DNA from: Cryptomeria japonica
Taxonomy: Eukaryota > Streptophyta > Pinopsida > Cupressales > Cupressaceae
NCBI RefSeq assembly: GCF_030272615.1
Contig: NC_081406.1
Span: forward strand, 479,783,900-479,847,899
Direction: 5' to 3'
Length of the DNA: 64,000 nucleotides
The position numbers were made by a program, and so were the translations under genes. Positions 12,181 through 22,049 of this stretch are shown here, piece after piece; the first letter of the stretch is position 1; every line of letters begins with the position of its first letter. The notes beneath the pieces are model-generated. The model was not told where the DNA came from. It was given only the letters and a program-made list of their open reading frames with translations, and searched no databases.

Positions 12181-13053
12181 TTACTTCACCTTCCAAGAGA
12201 ACGATTTTTTTAAATCGGAGAGGCATTTTTCGAGCTCATAATAAAAGTCGGATATGCTTATTGACTTTTCACTTTCTCTGTCTTTTTCTTCTTCCTCGGA
12301 ACCAGCAACCCAATCATTCTTCTCATCAAATTCTATTTTGCCTCTCTCTTTCTCTTTCTCTTCTTTGATAGAAGGTAAAATTTCCATATGTGCTAACTTT
12401 TCAGTCTCTCTTCCTTTCTCTTCTTGAAAATCAGAAACATATATAAGTTGTTCATTGTATTTTTCTTCTTCTTTCTCAATTTTTTCTTCCTTGTCTTTCT
12501 CTTTCTTTTTTTCATATGAAGATAATATTTCAATATGTGCTAACCTTTTAATCTCTCTTCCTTTATCTTCTTCAGAATCAGAAACATATAGAAGTTGTTC
12601 ATTGTAGTTTTCTTTTTCTTTCTCAACTTTTTCTTCTCCATGTTTTTTTTTTTTATTCTTCTCAGGCGTTTTCACACGGTCTATCAGAGGAGGGATGTTG
12701 TCAATAGGACGTTCCCCCCATATCACACTACCCCATTCATACAAGGCAGAATCGTAGTCGTTGAAACAAAACTCAGGGTTTTCAACATTTTTTTTAACTA
12801 CTTCATATTTCTCTTTAAGTCTAATCATTCTGTTCGAGATTTGACCCACTGTGTATTTATTCTGTAGATATTTCTCGACATGACTTAAAAATGGAGCAAG
12901 ATTTTCTATAGGGACTGAGTTACCTTCTTGAAAATATTTGTAGTAGAATTTAGAGAAACGGCTGAGAAGAATGATGTCGTCTGACGGTGTCATAAAATCT
13001 TGTGAATTTCTCCTCCTCTTCTGTTTTATCTCGTTTCTGGGTTTCATTTTCAT
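12181..13053 (-). CDS. GeBP/DUF573-type DNA-binding protein
   Basis: An intact 290-residue ORF from ATG (13053) to TAA. Residues about 20-117 match the GeBP (GLABROUS1 enhancer-binding protein, DUF573) domain by pattern. There is an N-terminal acidic 'DDIILLSRFSKF' helix (family DEIxLLxGLxxF), a central 'YTVGQISNRMIRLKEKYE' (family QLxxKIRRLKKKF) and a terminal 'YEWGSVIWGE' (family xxLSKxIWG). Family members are plant nuclear transcription factors tied to trichome, cytokinin and stress responses. The C-terminal half is very rich in Lys and Glu and is built from two repeats of about 55 residues, each with a YNEQL-YVSD core followed by a 'LAH-EIL' block. Such repeats suggest an expanding linker. 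No intron is needed, so a retrocopy is possible. A neighbouring 24-bp repeat lies just upstream of the start. I trust the domain call moderately; function in this organism is inference. Confidence 0.65.
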   Translation of the reverse strand: MKMKPRNEIKQKRRRNSQDFMTPSDDIILLSRFSKFYYKYFQEGNSVPIENLAPFLSHVEKYLQNKYTVGQISNRMIRLKEKYEVVKKNVENPEFCFNDYDSALYEWGSVIWGERPIDNIPPLIDRVKTPEKNKKKKHGEEKVEKEKENYNEQLLYVSDSEEDKGREIKRLAHIEILSSYEKKKEKDKEEKIEKEEEKYNEQLIYVSDFQEEKGRETEKLAHMEILPSIKEEKEKERGKIEFDEKNDWVAGSEEEEKDRESEKSISISDFYYELEKCLSDLKKSFSWKVK

Positions 13054-13068
13054 TCACTAAACAAAAAT

Positions 13069-13158
13069 CGCAGCCCCAATCTGTGGAAATTTCGCAGCCC
13101 CAATCTGTGGAAATTTCGCAGCCCCAATTGCTCACTGTGGAAATTTCGCAGCCCCAAT
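13069..13158. repeat. 24-bp tandem repeat upstream of the GeBP-type gene
   Basis: Four copies of 'cgcagccccaat' begin at 13069, 13093, 13117 and 13147, joined by 'ctgtggaaattt'. The spacing is 24, 24 and 30 bp; the last gap carries a 6-bp insertion. The array starts about 16 bp upstream of the start codon on the minus strand, so it would lie in the 5' UTR or core promoter. Confidence 0.9.
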
Positions 13159-13164
13159 CTTATA

Positions 13165-15180
13165 AGAAATAAGTAAAACCTAATCGGCTTAATTTGTTTT
13201 CAGAGCGGGAAACAAGATGTTTGCGCGGTATATTAAATTGCAATATGAGCATCATACGCATAAGGATTAGCTATCTGGAAAATTTATAAGTATATAAATT
13301 CTTTCATAGTTTTCATAATTTGTGGTTCAACTATAAAGTTGGATTCACATTTATTTATTTAATTAAAAGTGTGTAAAACGCACATTGTTTATGGGTTTTA
13401 GTCCACAATTTCAAACAATTTAATATGATTAAGGATGAAGGTAAATAATTATTATTGATGTTATAATGATAGCAACTTCTTATAGATGTTTCTTCAAGAA
13501 ATTTAAGTATATAAATGTTTTATTATATAATATTAATATTATGATTATAGAAGTAATTTTAAATTTGAAATATTAAATTAAGATTAAATATATTGTAGAG
13601 ATTATAAATATTATGCAATATAAAATATTCTTATTTATAGAAAAATATTATATATGAATTATATGTAATTTTTGACATGATATAAAATATTAATATACAT
13701 AAAAAATTATAAAATTAATAAAGATTAGCATATGCAACAAGTCATTTGCAATGATATATTTTTATTCATAAGAAAAGATTATATAAAACCATATTTAATA
13801 ACTTTTGACATAACATTATTTTTTATATGTATTTTCTTATTAAATTGTATAAGTCTATTTTAAAAAATTAAGATTTTAGCAGTATGAAAAATTTATCCTC
13901 TTTTAACAATATTGTATAGGTGTGAAAGAAAAAAGTATATTCTTACCTTTTTCTTTATTTATTTTGAATTCACTTTGGACATTTTTAAAACATATATTCT
14001 TTTTGTATAACTTAATTGTGTTTATGCATGTGTTGACCCTAGCTTGTTTTCTATTATTTCACACCACTTTTCTCAAGCCATAAAACATGGGTTGATTCGC
14101 TCTCTTAGTTCTCCACTTTCTAATAAAAAATTATAATTGCAATCATGGCCAAGGTCATTATTGTTAAGGTAGTCTCAACCCTCAATTTTAAATTCTCTTT
14201 CCTCACCAATTGAACCATTTATTTTATCAAATAAATTATAATCTATTGACTTCTGCACCATTTGGGCTTAGTTTGAACATCTAGGTTGTATCTATAAAAT
14301 ATTGTCCTAAGTCAACTTAAGCGTAGAGGAAAAATAAAAAGATAGCATTCAAGTCATTAAACATTTAATAGCAAAGAGCATATACGCAAAGCACTTGTGA
14401 TTCCATTAGTATTACATGGTTGTCCAACATGTCTTTATCTTTTATAGAATACTCTTGAATCAATATAATAGGGACACAATGCAATCAAGACACGTTTTGT
14501 ATCCCTTAATTTATTGCATATTCCAGTAATGCTTACAAACAACACATTTTTCAAACAATGTAGGAACAAAAATACATCTACATTTTTTAGTATTTTTACG
14601 AAAAAGAATAGGGACAAATAGATCAATGTCACAATTATAGCTACGAGCTAGGGAATTTGCCTATGATTAACAAAATATTTTGAGTTGTATTAGGGTCTCG
14701 GTTTTTTGCCCAAACTAACTTAGCTCCAAATAGTTGACACTACACAAAATATTCAAATTTAGATACTAGAATGTTGGATAGAAAGGACAAATCCCTAGGT
14801 CATTTCTAAGGCATAAATGATTATAATGAAACATCGTCATATTATCATTACAAAGGCTCTTAGAGCAATCATTGCATTCAACATCTGCATTCGTAATAGG
14901 GTTTGACTTAATTAAGATAAGCCACGAATTCCTCCATTTCATAGCATTTCACAACAATGCTTTAAAGCACTACCAAATCCAAATTTACATAAGGGAGAAG
15001 TTTTTTAAAAAGTACATGAAGTTCAATGTTGCATTTCATATTTAGGATCACACAAAGGGTTTGGGGCTATAGATGTAAGGTTCAAGATTATGTATGAATA
15101 TACGTATGCATTCATTGAATTCTATTTTTTGTAAATCTATTTTTAAAAATATATTATAATTATAATATATTTTGTAATAA
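13165..15180. other. very AT-rich non-coding stretch
   Basis: Positions 13380-13900 are almost only A and T. No ORF above 65 residues and no recognised motif. A weak minus-strand ORF (14435-14632) looks like chance. Confidence 0.5.
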
Positions 15181-15417
15181 GTTTTCCTCTCCCTCTACCT
15201 CTCTCTCTCTCCCTCTCTCTACCTCTCCTCCTCTATTTGTCTCCTTATATCTCTATCTCTTTATTAGTCTTTCATAGTGTCACATATATCTCTATTTCTC
15301 CCTCTCCCTCCCCCTCTATACCTATATATCTCTCCCTCTACATCTTCCTCTCTATCTCTCCCTCTCCCTATATATTTATTCGTCTATTTATCTCTCCATC
15401 TATCTCTTCCTCTCTAT
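15181..15417. repeat. pyrimidine-rich low-complexity tract, left part
   Basis: Irregular (tctc/tatc/ctcc)n on the plus strand. The same kind of sequence resumes at 23245-23340 on the far side of element C, so one tract was split by the insertion. ORFs read here are artefacts of the repeat. Confidence 0.85.
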
Positions 15418-15422
15418 GTTTG

Positions 15423-16682
15423 TGTAAAGCGGAAAAATCGAACCCTAGTTGTTCTCCCCTCCCCAACTCCAAGGAGAGAGAAGGGAGAGTCACTAGGGTT
15501 GATGGTTTTCACTTAGGAGGGACTTTACATTCAAAAGAGGGGTTGAAACCCACAAGATCTAATCCCATGCAATGCAAGATTGGATTCTAAATGAGTTTCA
15601 AGGGTTAAGACATCAAGGATACCCTCTTTTGTAAAGAATGTAGATAGACAGATTGACCTAGGAATGCATGTAAAGTAGGAAAGATTCGCTTATAAACAGA
15701 GATAGGGATATGGGATGAAGCTGTGGACCTGGAATTAGCAGTAAAATGTCGAGACGGTGCTGTTCTGCAAATTTGAGCGAAAGTTGACGGGACGATGGCG
15801 CCCGGCGTGCACACGGTCCTCCGAAAAATCCGCGAAACGAAGGGGGATCTGTTCGTCTCTGCACAAGGATTCCAGATCTTCAATTACAGCCGCGTACCTA
15901 CAACCTACACACAAAAAAGAGAGGACGATTGGGGGGTTAGGGATGAGGGGTTTGCCTTTAGGTCAAACCCCGATTTTGGAATTAACCAAGAAATAAGAAT
16001 GTTGTAAATGTAAATGTTTGTAATGTAAACAAGTACTGATACCTTGTTGTAAGAATGTTTGTATTCTTACATGCAAAGGTGTAATGTATGTAGTATGTTG
16101 TATGTTGTATGTGATCTCCTCTTCAATGGTTGAATCCTTGTCTTGAATGCAACACTTAGCCTTGAATGGAGACTTAGAGTGCTCAATTGCTTGAAGGAAT
16201 GCTTGAATGCTTGAATGTTTGAATGTTTGAATATCGCTTTCGCCTCTTGCTCTTGCTCATTTCCTTCCTCCCTTTCTAGGAGAGGAAAAGTAGTTTATAT
16301 ACTTGTCAATTAGGGTTGATAGGCTGATTTTCCCGACCTTAGGCCGACCAGGAAACATTATTTCCCGAATTGCAAACTTAAAGACCCGATGCCCAAAAGA
16401 GACCGGGCCCAAAATAGGGCCAGGGACCAGGGCGCTGGGCGCCATGGTCCTGGGGGACTAGGGCGTTGGGCGCCCTAGTCCTGAAGGACCAGGGCTAGGC
16501 ACCATGGTCCCACCTCCCGGGACAGCAGGGTGCAAGGAGGGATCAGGCCAGGGTGCAGAAAAATGCAGTTTTTGGTGTTGTAAACAGGTTTCGGGGTCTC
16601 CATTCAGGTTCAACGTTGCGCCGCCATCGTGAAGACCCAAATGCAGTCAAAATTGCAAGTGTCGCAATTTTAGGACGCTACA
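15423..16682 (-). repeat. element C 3' LTR (left)
   Basis: 1260 bp, nearly identical to the right LTR (22050-23239). The main difference is about 70 bp in a GC-rich hairpin minisatellite (16424-16510). The antisense TATA box (TATATAAA read on minus) is at 16294-16301. It also contains a short 'gaatgctt/gaatgttt' tandem run (16196-16235) and one copy of the 30-nt hairpin motif (15790-15819). Confidence 0.93.
16424..16510. repeat. 31-bp hairpin minisatellite in the left LTR of C
   Basis: Three units start at 16424, 16455 and 16486 (period 31). Each can fold. The middle one (16455-16481) is a perfect 11-bp inverted repeat, ggactagggcg / cgccctagtcc, around a 5-nt loop; the others carry mismatches. 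The right LTR keeps only about one shortened unit near 23045-23070. Confidence 0.85.
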
Positions 16683-16697
16683 TTTAGCCCCCACTTT
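16683..16697 (-). other. element C polypurine tract
   Basis: Read on the minus strand, 'AGTGGGGGCTAAA' immediately precedes the 3' LTR (TGTAGCG...). This is the usual place and composition of the primer for plus-strand DNA synthesis. Confidence 0.8.
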
Positions 16698-17430
16698 AGC
16701 GGGAGTATAAGCGTACGCTCATACTTCCGGTAAAGTACAAGGAAACAACATTGAAAAACTTTCACCACGTCAAGGAGGCAAGATACACCAAGCCCCCAGT
16801 GGACTAAGGATCTTACGACTTCGATTGACAAAGTAAAAGGGAAGATCACGAGGGAGAACCATGACTGTCAGTAGTAAGGTTCCCTCACTATGAGTCATGC
16901 AAGAAAGATATCAAAAATTTTCAAGGCAAAGCTAAATTTGTCAATAAATTTTCAAGTATCTTGAAAAGATATGAACGGGATGTATGCCCCCCTACGTTAA
17001 AGTGATCGCACACGCCTCACCGGGGGTGATTGCTTTAAGGTAGTGATACATATAAGAAATGAGAAAGGAGCACGTTATCACAAGGATTTAGCCCCCAAGT
17101 GTGAGATAAGCTCAAGGATAATAGACATAAAACACAAAGCACAAGGTGACTTCGCTTTCCTCGAGGTCAGTATGCTGTATGATAATTCATGTATATCATA
17201 TGTATGTATGCATAATTGTTCTTCATTCCCCAATCAAGGAAGGTCACCTAGAAGAAGGGAACACATGTGTCTTTTGAGTCAACATGAGAGAGACCAAAAG
17301 AGATCTCAATGTTTTGCATCATCCTCAAGTAGACAACACTAAGGACAACAAATAGAAGAATGAGAATAACACATAGAAGAAGTAACCAAAGAGATCAAGG
17401 GAGGAGGAGAGAGTCTGCTATGTTAATGAA
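16698..17430 (-). other. element C 3' untranslated part
   Basis: About 730 bp between the proline-rich ORF and the purine tract. No coding signal was recognised. A 99-residue plus-strand ORF (17043-17342) has no motif and is antisense to the element. Confidence 0.5.
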
Positions 17431-18234
17431 CTAGTCTAGCACGTCATCTACCCCTCGATCTTGCTGATCAATATTTCGGGAAGGTAGGAAACACGCTAGA
17501 GGAGGAACATCCAACACAGCAGATGGAGCTATCACAAGATCCAAACAAGGGCTATGTTCATGTTCCGAGCCACGTTGTTCTTGTCTAGGAGCTAGGATAA
17601 GTGCTTTAGAAAATTCGTTAGATAAATGGTTATCAACATCAACATATTCATACTCACTATCAAAATGTACAGGAGTAGCATTTTCATCATGACTAACATT
17701 TTCATCTATATCATCATCAAGATTTATAAAAATAGGATCTTTAACTCGCACAGGATCAAGGCCATCATGCATCTTATGTTTAGGAGATTTCGGCTCAATC
17801 GTCGGCTGAGGAGAAAATGGAATAATACTGGCTAAAGGTGTTTTGGGGGATTGCAAAGTTTGAGAAGTAGCTGCCTGAGCTCTAAGACGACGCTTTCGTC
17901 GGCGTTCACGTGCAGAACGATTCCGTCTAGTCTTAGTAGGAAGTTGAGAAGATTGAGGAGGAGGAATGTTCTCATCCTTATCACTTGGGTGTTTAGGTTG
18001 TGGTCTCTTAGGTTGAATAATAGGAGAAGAGGAAGGTCTCTTCTCTCCATAAGAGGAAGGAGGAGGAACTGCTCCATATAAGGGAGGAATATATGGTTTA
18101 GGAAGGAGACCAATTCCATCATGACGAGGAGGTATAGGTCTACTTTTAGGAAGTTTATTAGATATAGGCATAGTCACATTCATAGGGATGGGTTGGGAAT
18201 CTTCTTGAGGAAAGACATTAGTTTTATCTTTCAA
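17431..18234 (-). pseudogene. element C proline/basic-rich ORF downstream of protease
   Basis: A 267-codon open frame, read from a non-ATG codon. It is rich in Pro, Ser, Lys and Arg in the first 130 residues ('IPPLYGAVPPPSSYGEKRP', then an Arg-rich run 'RRNRSARERRRKRRLRAQ' that looks nuclear or RNA-binding), then acidic. It lies in a different frame from the Gag-protease ORF, separated by a short third-frame segment with stops, so at least two indels divide what was probably one polyprotein. In elements A and B the equivalent place holds the proline-rich linker between protease and RT. Here the linker is followed directly by the 3' end with no RT. I cannot assign a function. Confidence 0.5.
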
Positions 18235-18289
18235 AGAACTTCCTTCTCAAGAATGATAGGAATATCAAGTTTGGGTGTTCTAGGTTCAC

Positions 18290-20758
18290 TTAGAGTAGGA
18301 TCATATCTTTCTTCCACTTTTGATAAGATTTGAAAAGATGATCACTTCGCGGAGGAAGAGATTGGAATTGTTTAGGCCAAAAGTAATCAATAGGAACGCT
18401 AGAAGTTCTTTTAGCTGGTTTAAAGAGACTATGATTGACAGTAACAACTTCACCATTATGGGGAAATTTCAAACACTTGTGAATCGGAGAAGCAATAGCT
18501 TTCATGGAAGATAGCCAAGGATAGCCTAGCTTCACACGAAATTGTTCAGATGATGGAATAATAGCAAAGTCCACATCAAGGGATTTGTTATGGACCTCAA
18601 TAGGTAATGTAATAGAACCAATTGCAGGAGAAGAAAATGCATCAAATAGTTTCACAACCACATTTGTTTCATCATAGATCACTTGATTCAATTGCAAAGT
18701 AAAAAGAAATTCTTCAGTAATGATATTAACCATACAAGAAGGATCAATAAGGACTCCACGGCAAGGTGTATTCTTGACTTTTGCAACTATATATAAAGGA
18801 CCATCAGGTGCCCTGATAGTTTCACTAGAATCAAATGTGATGGAAGGTTCTTTAGGGATTTTTTGTTGCTCTCCAAAGTTAATCACATTCGGAGTCATAG
18901 ACACAAGATCATCAGGTGAGATAGAGGAATCATTAGTATCAATCACATTAGAGGTATGAGAAGGCAATGGATCAGTAAAAATCTGAAGATTTTGGTTAGG
19001 AGGAGCTACAGATGTGTTGCCTTTATCATTCACTCCAAAAACAGAGATAGTATTATTATCAATCAAATCTTGAATTTTACCCTTTAAAGCAAAACATTTT
19101 TCAGTATCATGCCCAGGTTGACGATGAAATTGACAAAAAGATTTGTTATCAAAATAGGGTGAGTTAATCTTTGCAGGATCTATTTGCCTTATAGGAGGAA
19201 GAGTAAGCACATTTTGTTCCAATAACTTATTCATAATACTATGCAATGATTCATTCAAAGGAGTAAACTTTCTTTCTTTCTTGAAAAACTTAGAAATAGG
19301 AGGCACACCTGATGCCGCATTCACATTGTTGTTGATGATGTTTTCATTGAATTTAATGGACTCTCTGTTCGGTTTAAACTTCCCAAATGGTTGTTGACTA
19401 CTATCACCCTTATCACTCGGAGCCATAGGATTTGCTTGTTCCATTTGACTCACAGTCAGTTGATAATTGTGAAGAGTTGCGCACAACTGTTGGAAAGAAG
19501 TAAACTCAGAAAACATAAGTTTTTCTCTAATATCTTTTTGTAAATTAGAAATAAAGATTCTTTGAATATCATTGTCAGGTACTGGAAAAGAAATTTGAGC
19601 ATACAAATGCTTATATCTACCAATGAAATCAGTCACTTTTTCTTTAACACCTTGTTTACAATGCATTAAATCAATCAAAGTAACTTTAGGACTTATATTG
19701 TTTTGAAATTGTTGGATAAAAGCATTTGCAAGTTGTTCGAAAGAAGTAATAGAATAAGAAGGCAACGAGCAATACCATTGTAGGGCTTTATCTCTTAATG
19801 TTCTAGTAAACAGTTTTGCAAGCAACCTTTGGTCATAAGCAAAATCGGTACATATTGTTTGAAAGGTCTTAACATGTGTTAGAGGATCACCCTTACCATT
19901 ATAAAGCTCCAAATGCAGAATTTCAACATGTTTAGGGGCAATAGCTCGAACAATGTCAAGAGAAAGTGGGCTGGCGACATCAAATGTGGGCACACTAAAC
20001 TTAGATTGATTCATAGAGGCAATTTGTTGCTGCAAAGAAGAGACAGTTTGTGCAAGATTGTTAATGGTCACTTCAGTCGAAGAGTTCATATTAGATGTGT
20101 TAGATTGTGATGGAGGTGTTATGTTATTGAAAGAAGGTAGAGAGTAAGGTGGTGGGACACTATGATAGTTAGTCATAGGAGATGATTGGAAAGGAGGAAC
20201 ACTACAAGGAGGAATGGAATGGTTAAATGAATTGCCCCCTTGCATCATGTTCATTTGTGGAGATATAATAGGGACACTCATTGAAGGAATGAATGAAGAA
20301 GTCGGATTGAATGAAGGAAGAGGGTTGATTGAAGAAGAGGGATTGCCCCCATGACTGGTGATCATAGGTGGAATGTCTTGTATTGAAGTAGTCATTATGT
20401 TTGATGTAAAAGTAGGTATACTAGCAATAGGAGTTGTCAAAGGAATAGAATGATTAACTTGAGTAGGAGGTTGTGTATAACCTAAGGTTTCGGCACAATT
20501 TTTCATCGGCATCACATTCGAATCCACAATGTGTGCAATACCATGCAAAATATCAATTCCATTCTTATCACTTTGAACCATACGTTTTAGACCCTCAATT
20601 AAGGGAAGAGCTTCACTATCGGGGTATTCTTGTGACATCCATTGTCGAAAATCATCAAATTGGTTATCCAATTTTGAAAGTTGTTCTACAGAAACCTCAT
20701 GGAGAGCTTCTTCATCGAGGATTAGAGGAATTACCCATGTCCTCGTTAAAAAGGCCAT
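18290..20758 (-). CDS. gag: element C Gag plus protease-like domain
   Basis: An 822-residue ORF. Residues about 1-70 follow an acidic helix. Residues 100-260 are a Pro/Ser/Asn-rich spacer. Residues about 270-440 match the Retrotrans_gag capsid fold ('LYNGKGDPLTHVKTF', 'ALQWYCSLPSYSITSFEQLANAF', 'RYKHLYAQISFPVPD'). Near 545 there is a zinc-knuckle-like C-x2-H-x4-H-x4-C (CQFHRQPGHDTEKC, about 19099-19140). The C-terminal 150 residues align with the retropepsin of A and B ('GVLIDPSCMVNIITEEF' ... 'KLGYPWLSSMKAIASPIHKC'). The active-site triad is D-P-S instead of D-T/S/G-G, so cleavage activity is doubtful. An ATG at 20864 in another frame starts a plausible longer N-terminus ('MSFTTISPTYTIPVRRSLRI'), implying a frameshift near 20715 in this copy. 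Confidence 0.8.
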   Translation of the reverse strand: MAFLTRTWVIPLILDEEALHEVSVEQLSKLDNQFDDFRQWMSQEYPDSEALPLIEGLKRMVQSDKNGIDILHGIAHIVDSNVMPMKNCAETLGYTQPPTQVNHSIPLTTPIASIPTFTSNIMTTSIQDIPPMITSHGGNPSSSINPLPSFNPTSSFIPSMSVPIISPQMNMMQGGNSFNHSIPPCSVPPFQSSPMTNYHSVPPPYSLPSFNNITPPSQSNTSNMNSSTEVTINNLAQTVSSLQQQIASMNQSKFSVPTFDVASPLSLDIVRAIAPKHVEILHLELYNGKGDPLTHVKTFQTICTDFAYDQRLLAKLFTRTLRDKALQWYCSLPSYSITSFEQLANAFIQQFQNNISPKVTLIDLMHCKQGVKEKVTDFIGRYKHLYAQISFPVPDNDIQRIFISNLQKDIREKLMFSEFTSFQQLCATLHNYQLTVSQMEQANPMAPSDKGDSSQQPFGKFKPNRESIKFNENIINNNVNAASGVPPISKFFKKERKFTPLNESLHSIMNKLLEQNVLTLPPIRQIDPAKINSPYFDNKSFCQFHRQPGHDTEKCFALKGKIQDLIDNNTISVFGVNDKGNTSVAPPNQNLQIFTDPLPSHTSNVIDTNDSSISPDDLVSMTPNVINFGEQQKIPKEPSITFDSSETIRAPDGPLYIVAKVKNTPCRGVLIDPSCMVNIITEEFLFTLQLNQVIYDETNVVVKLFDAFSSPAIGSITLPIEVHNKSLDVDFAIIPSSEQFRVKLGYPWLSSMKAIASPIHKCLKFPHNGEVVTVNHSLFKPAKRTSSVPIDYFWPKQFQSLPPRSDHLFKSYQKWKKDMILL

Positions 20759-22028
20759 TCAAATTAGGTTCCATCTCCTCAGTAATTAAACCTTGGAAAG
20801 ACTTAATTCTAAGGCTTCGTCTAACGGGAATAGTGTAAGTAGGGCTTATTGTTGTAAAACTCATGCACTAAAGAGAGAGAGAAGATTTCGAATTTTAGAG
20901 GTAGCAAATTTCAATAAAATCAGCCAATCTCCTAGATTTAAGCTGTTAAATGCAATCAGGACAATCTCCCGAAATTTCGGAAAAAATGTCCGGGACCGTG
21001 GCGAATGGAGTGCACACGGTCCTCGCAACTTTTTTTGAAATTTTCAGGGATGAAAGTTCTGATGATTTTAAAGCTAATCTGAAAAAATTGAGTGATTTTA
21101 CGATCTGTAGATAGGCCAAATTAAAGTTGCAATCTCAAAATTGAACCCTACCAAGATTGTTAAAAAATGTAAAATTTGAATTTTGAAAAAGAGAGGGAAA
21201 CTGAAATTTTGAATTTTATGATTTTAGAAGGAATACTGAAAGCAATGCAGGCTTTGAAATTTAAAAGTTGACTCGATTTCATGCAAAATTTAATTTTGAA
21301 AGTGGAAATCAAGGTTGTTGCAATTAAACACTTAATTTCAAAAGTCACAAACTGCAAAAATTTGAATAAAACACTGAAATTTCGAATGAATGCCAACACA
21401 CCTTTCAGATTTAGGATAGTAAGAAACACAATTTTGATATGAATTTTAATTTCAACAATTTTTGAATGATTATAAGCCTTAATCCAAGCAATCACTAGAC
21501 CAACTTTGACTTTAATTTTGAAAGTGTTAAAATTGATAAAATCAGCCAAAATTCTGGATTTTAGCAGAAAAATACAGTAAGATCTAGCTCCCGAAATTTC
21601 GGAAAAAATGTCGGGGACGATGGCGCTCGGAGTGCACACGGTCCTCGCAACTTTTTTCCAAATTTTCAAGGATGAGAGATATTGTGATTTTATTGCGAAA
21701 TCCAAAGTTATAGCCGATTTAGAAGTGTTTTGATTAGTGAAATTATCAGTCAAAGGTTGAATCAAGGTGGTCTTAAAAATTAGGGTTTTGACATTTAACC
21801 ACTTAATTTTCAGAATTAAAGCACAAATATGAATTGACAATTTGCAATAGAAGGGTAGATCTTAAACAAGCATTAACAATTAAACATTTCACAAGTTTAA
21901 TTACTTAAAAAGAAAATTTTAGGGTTTTTATGCAATCAACCTCTAAAATTTGCAAAAGATCAAACATGGAAATATAATTAGGAAAGAAAAATTTTCAGAT
22001 CTAACCATGAATAATCAGAATGAGGATG
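20759..22028 (-). other. element C 5' leader with repeated hairpins
   Basis: About 1.27 kb between primer-binding site and Gag. Two blocks of about 85 bp (20965-21050 and 21590-21675) repeat each other. Each carries the 12-bp palindrome CCGAAATTTCGG and then a 30-nt hairpin (20993-21022 and 21615-21644). The first hairpin has a perfect 8-bp stem (ggaccgtg/cacggtcc). A related hairpin lies in each LTR. A 226-residue ORF at 21160-21840 (-) spans this leader; its hydrophobic low-complexity composition looks like AT-rich chance. Confidence 0.75.
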
Positions 22029-22046
22029 TTCACGTCAGGTTCACCA
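22029..22046 (-). other. element C primer-binding site, tRNA-Trp type
   Basis: On the minus strand TGGTGAACCTGACGTGAA begins 3 nt inside the 5' LTR. It differs by one base from the complement of the plant tRNA-Trp(CCA) 3' end as I remember it (...TTCACGTCGGGTTCACCA). The tRNA identity is from memory. Confidence 0.75.
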
Positions 22047-22049
22047 AAA

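Noticed and set aside
12595-12867. 90-residue Phe-rich plus-strand ORF
   Set aside because: It is the complement of the Lys/Glu-rich part of the GeBP-type gene.
13069-13158. 24-bp repeats read as protein (WGCEIST repeats on minus)
   Set aside because: The frame overlaps the start of the GeBP-type ORF and is just the tandem repeat translated.
15237-15590. Ser/Pro/Tyr-rich plus-strand ORFs before element C
   Set aside because: They are translations of the CT-rich simple repeat running into the LTR.
21160-21840. 226-residue minus-strand ORF in the leader of element C
   Set aside because: It is Ile/Phe/Lys/Asn-rich with no domain, spans one of the repeated hairpin blocks and lies in a leader; it is best explained as a chance ORF in AT-rich DNA.
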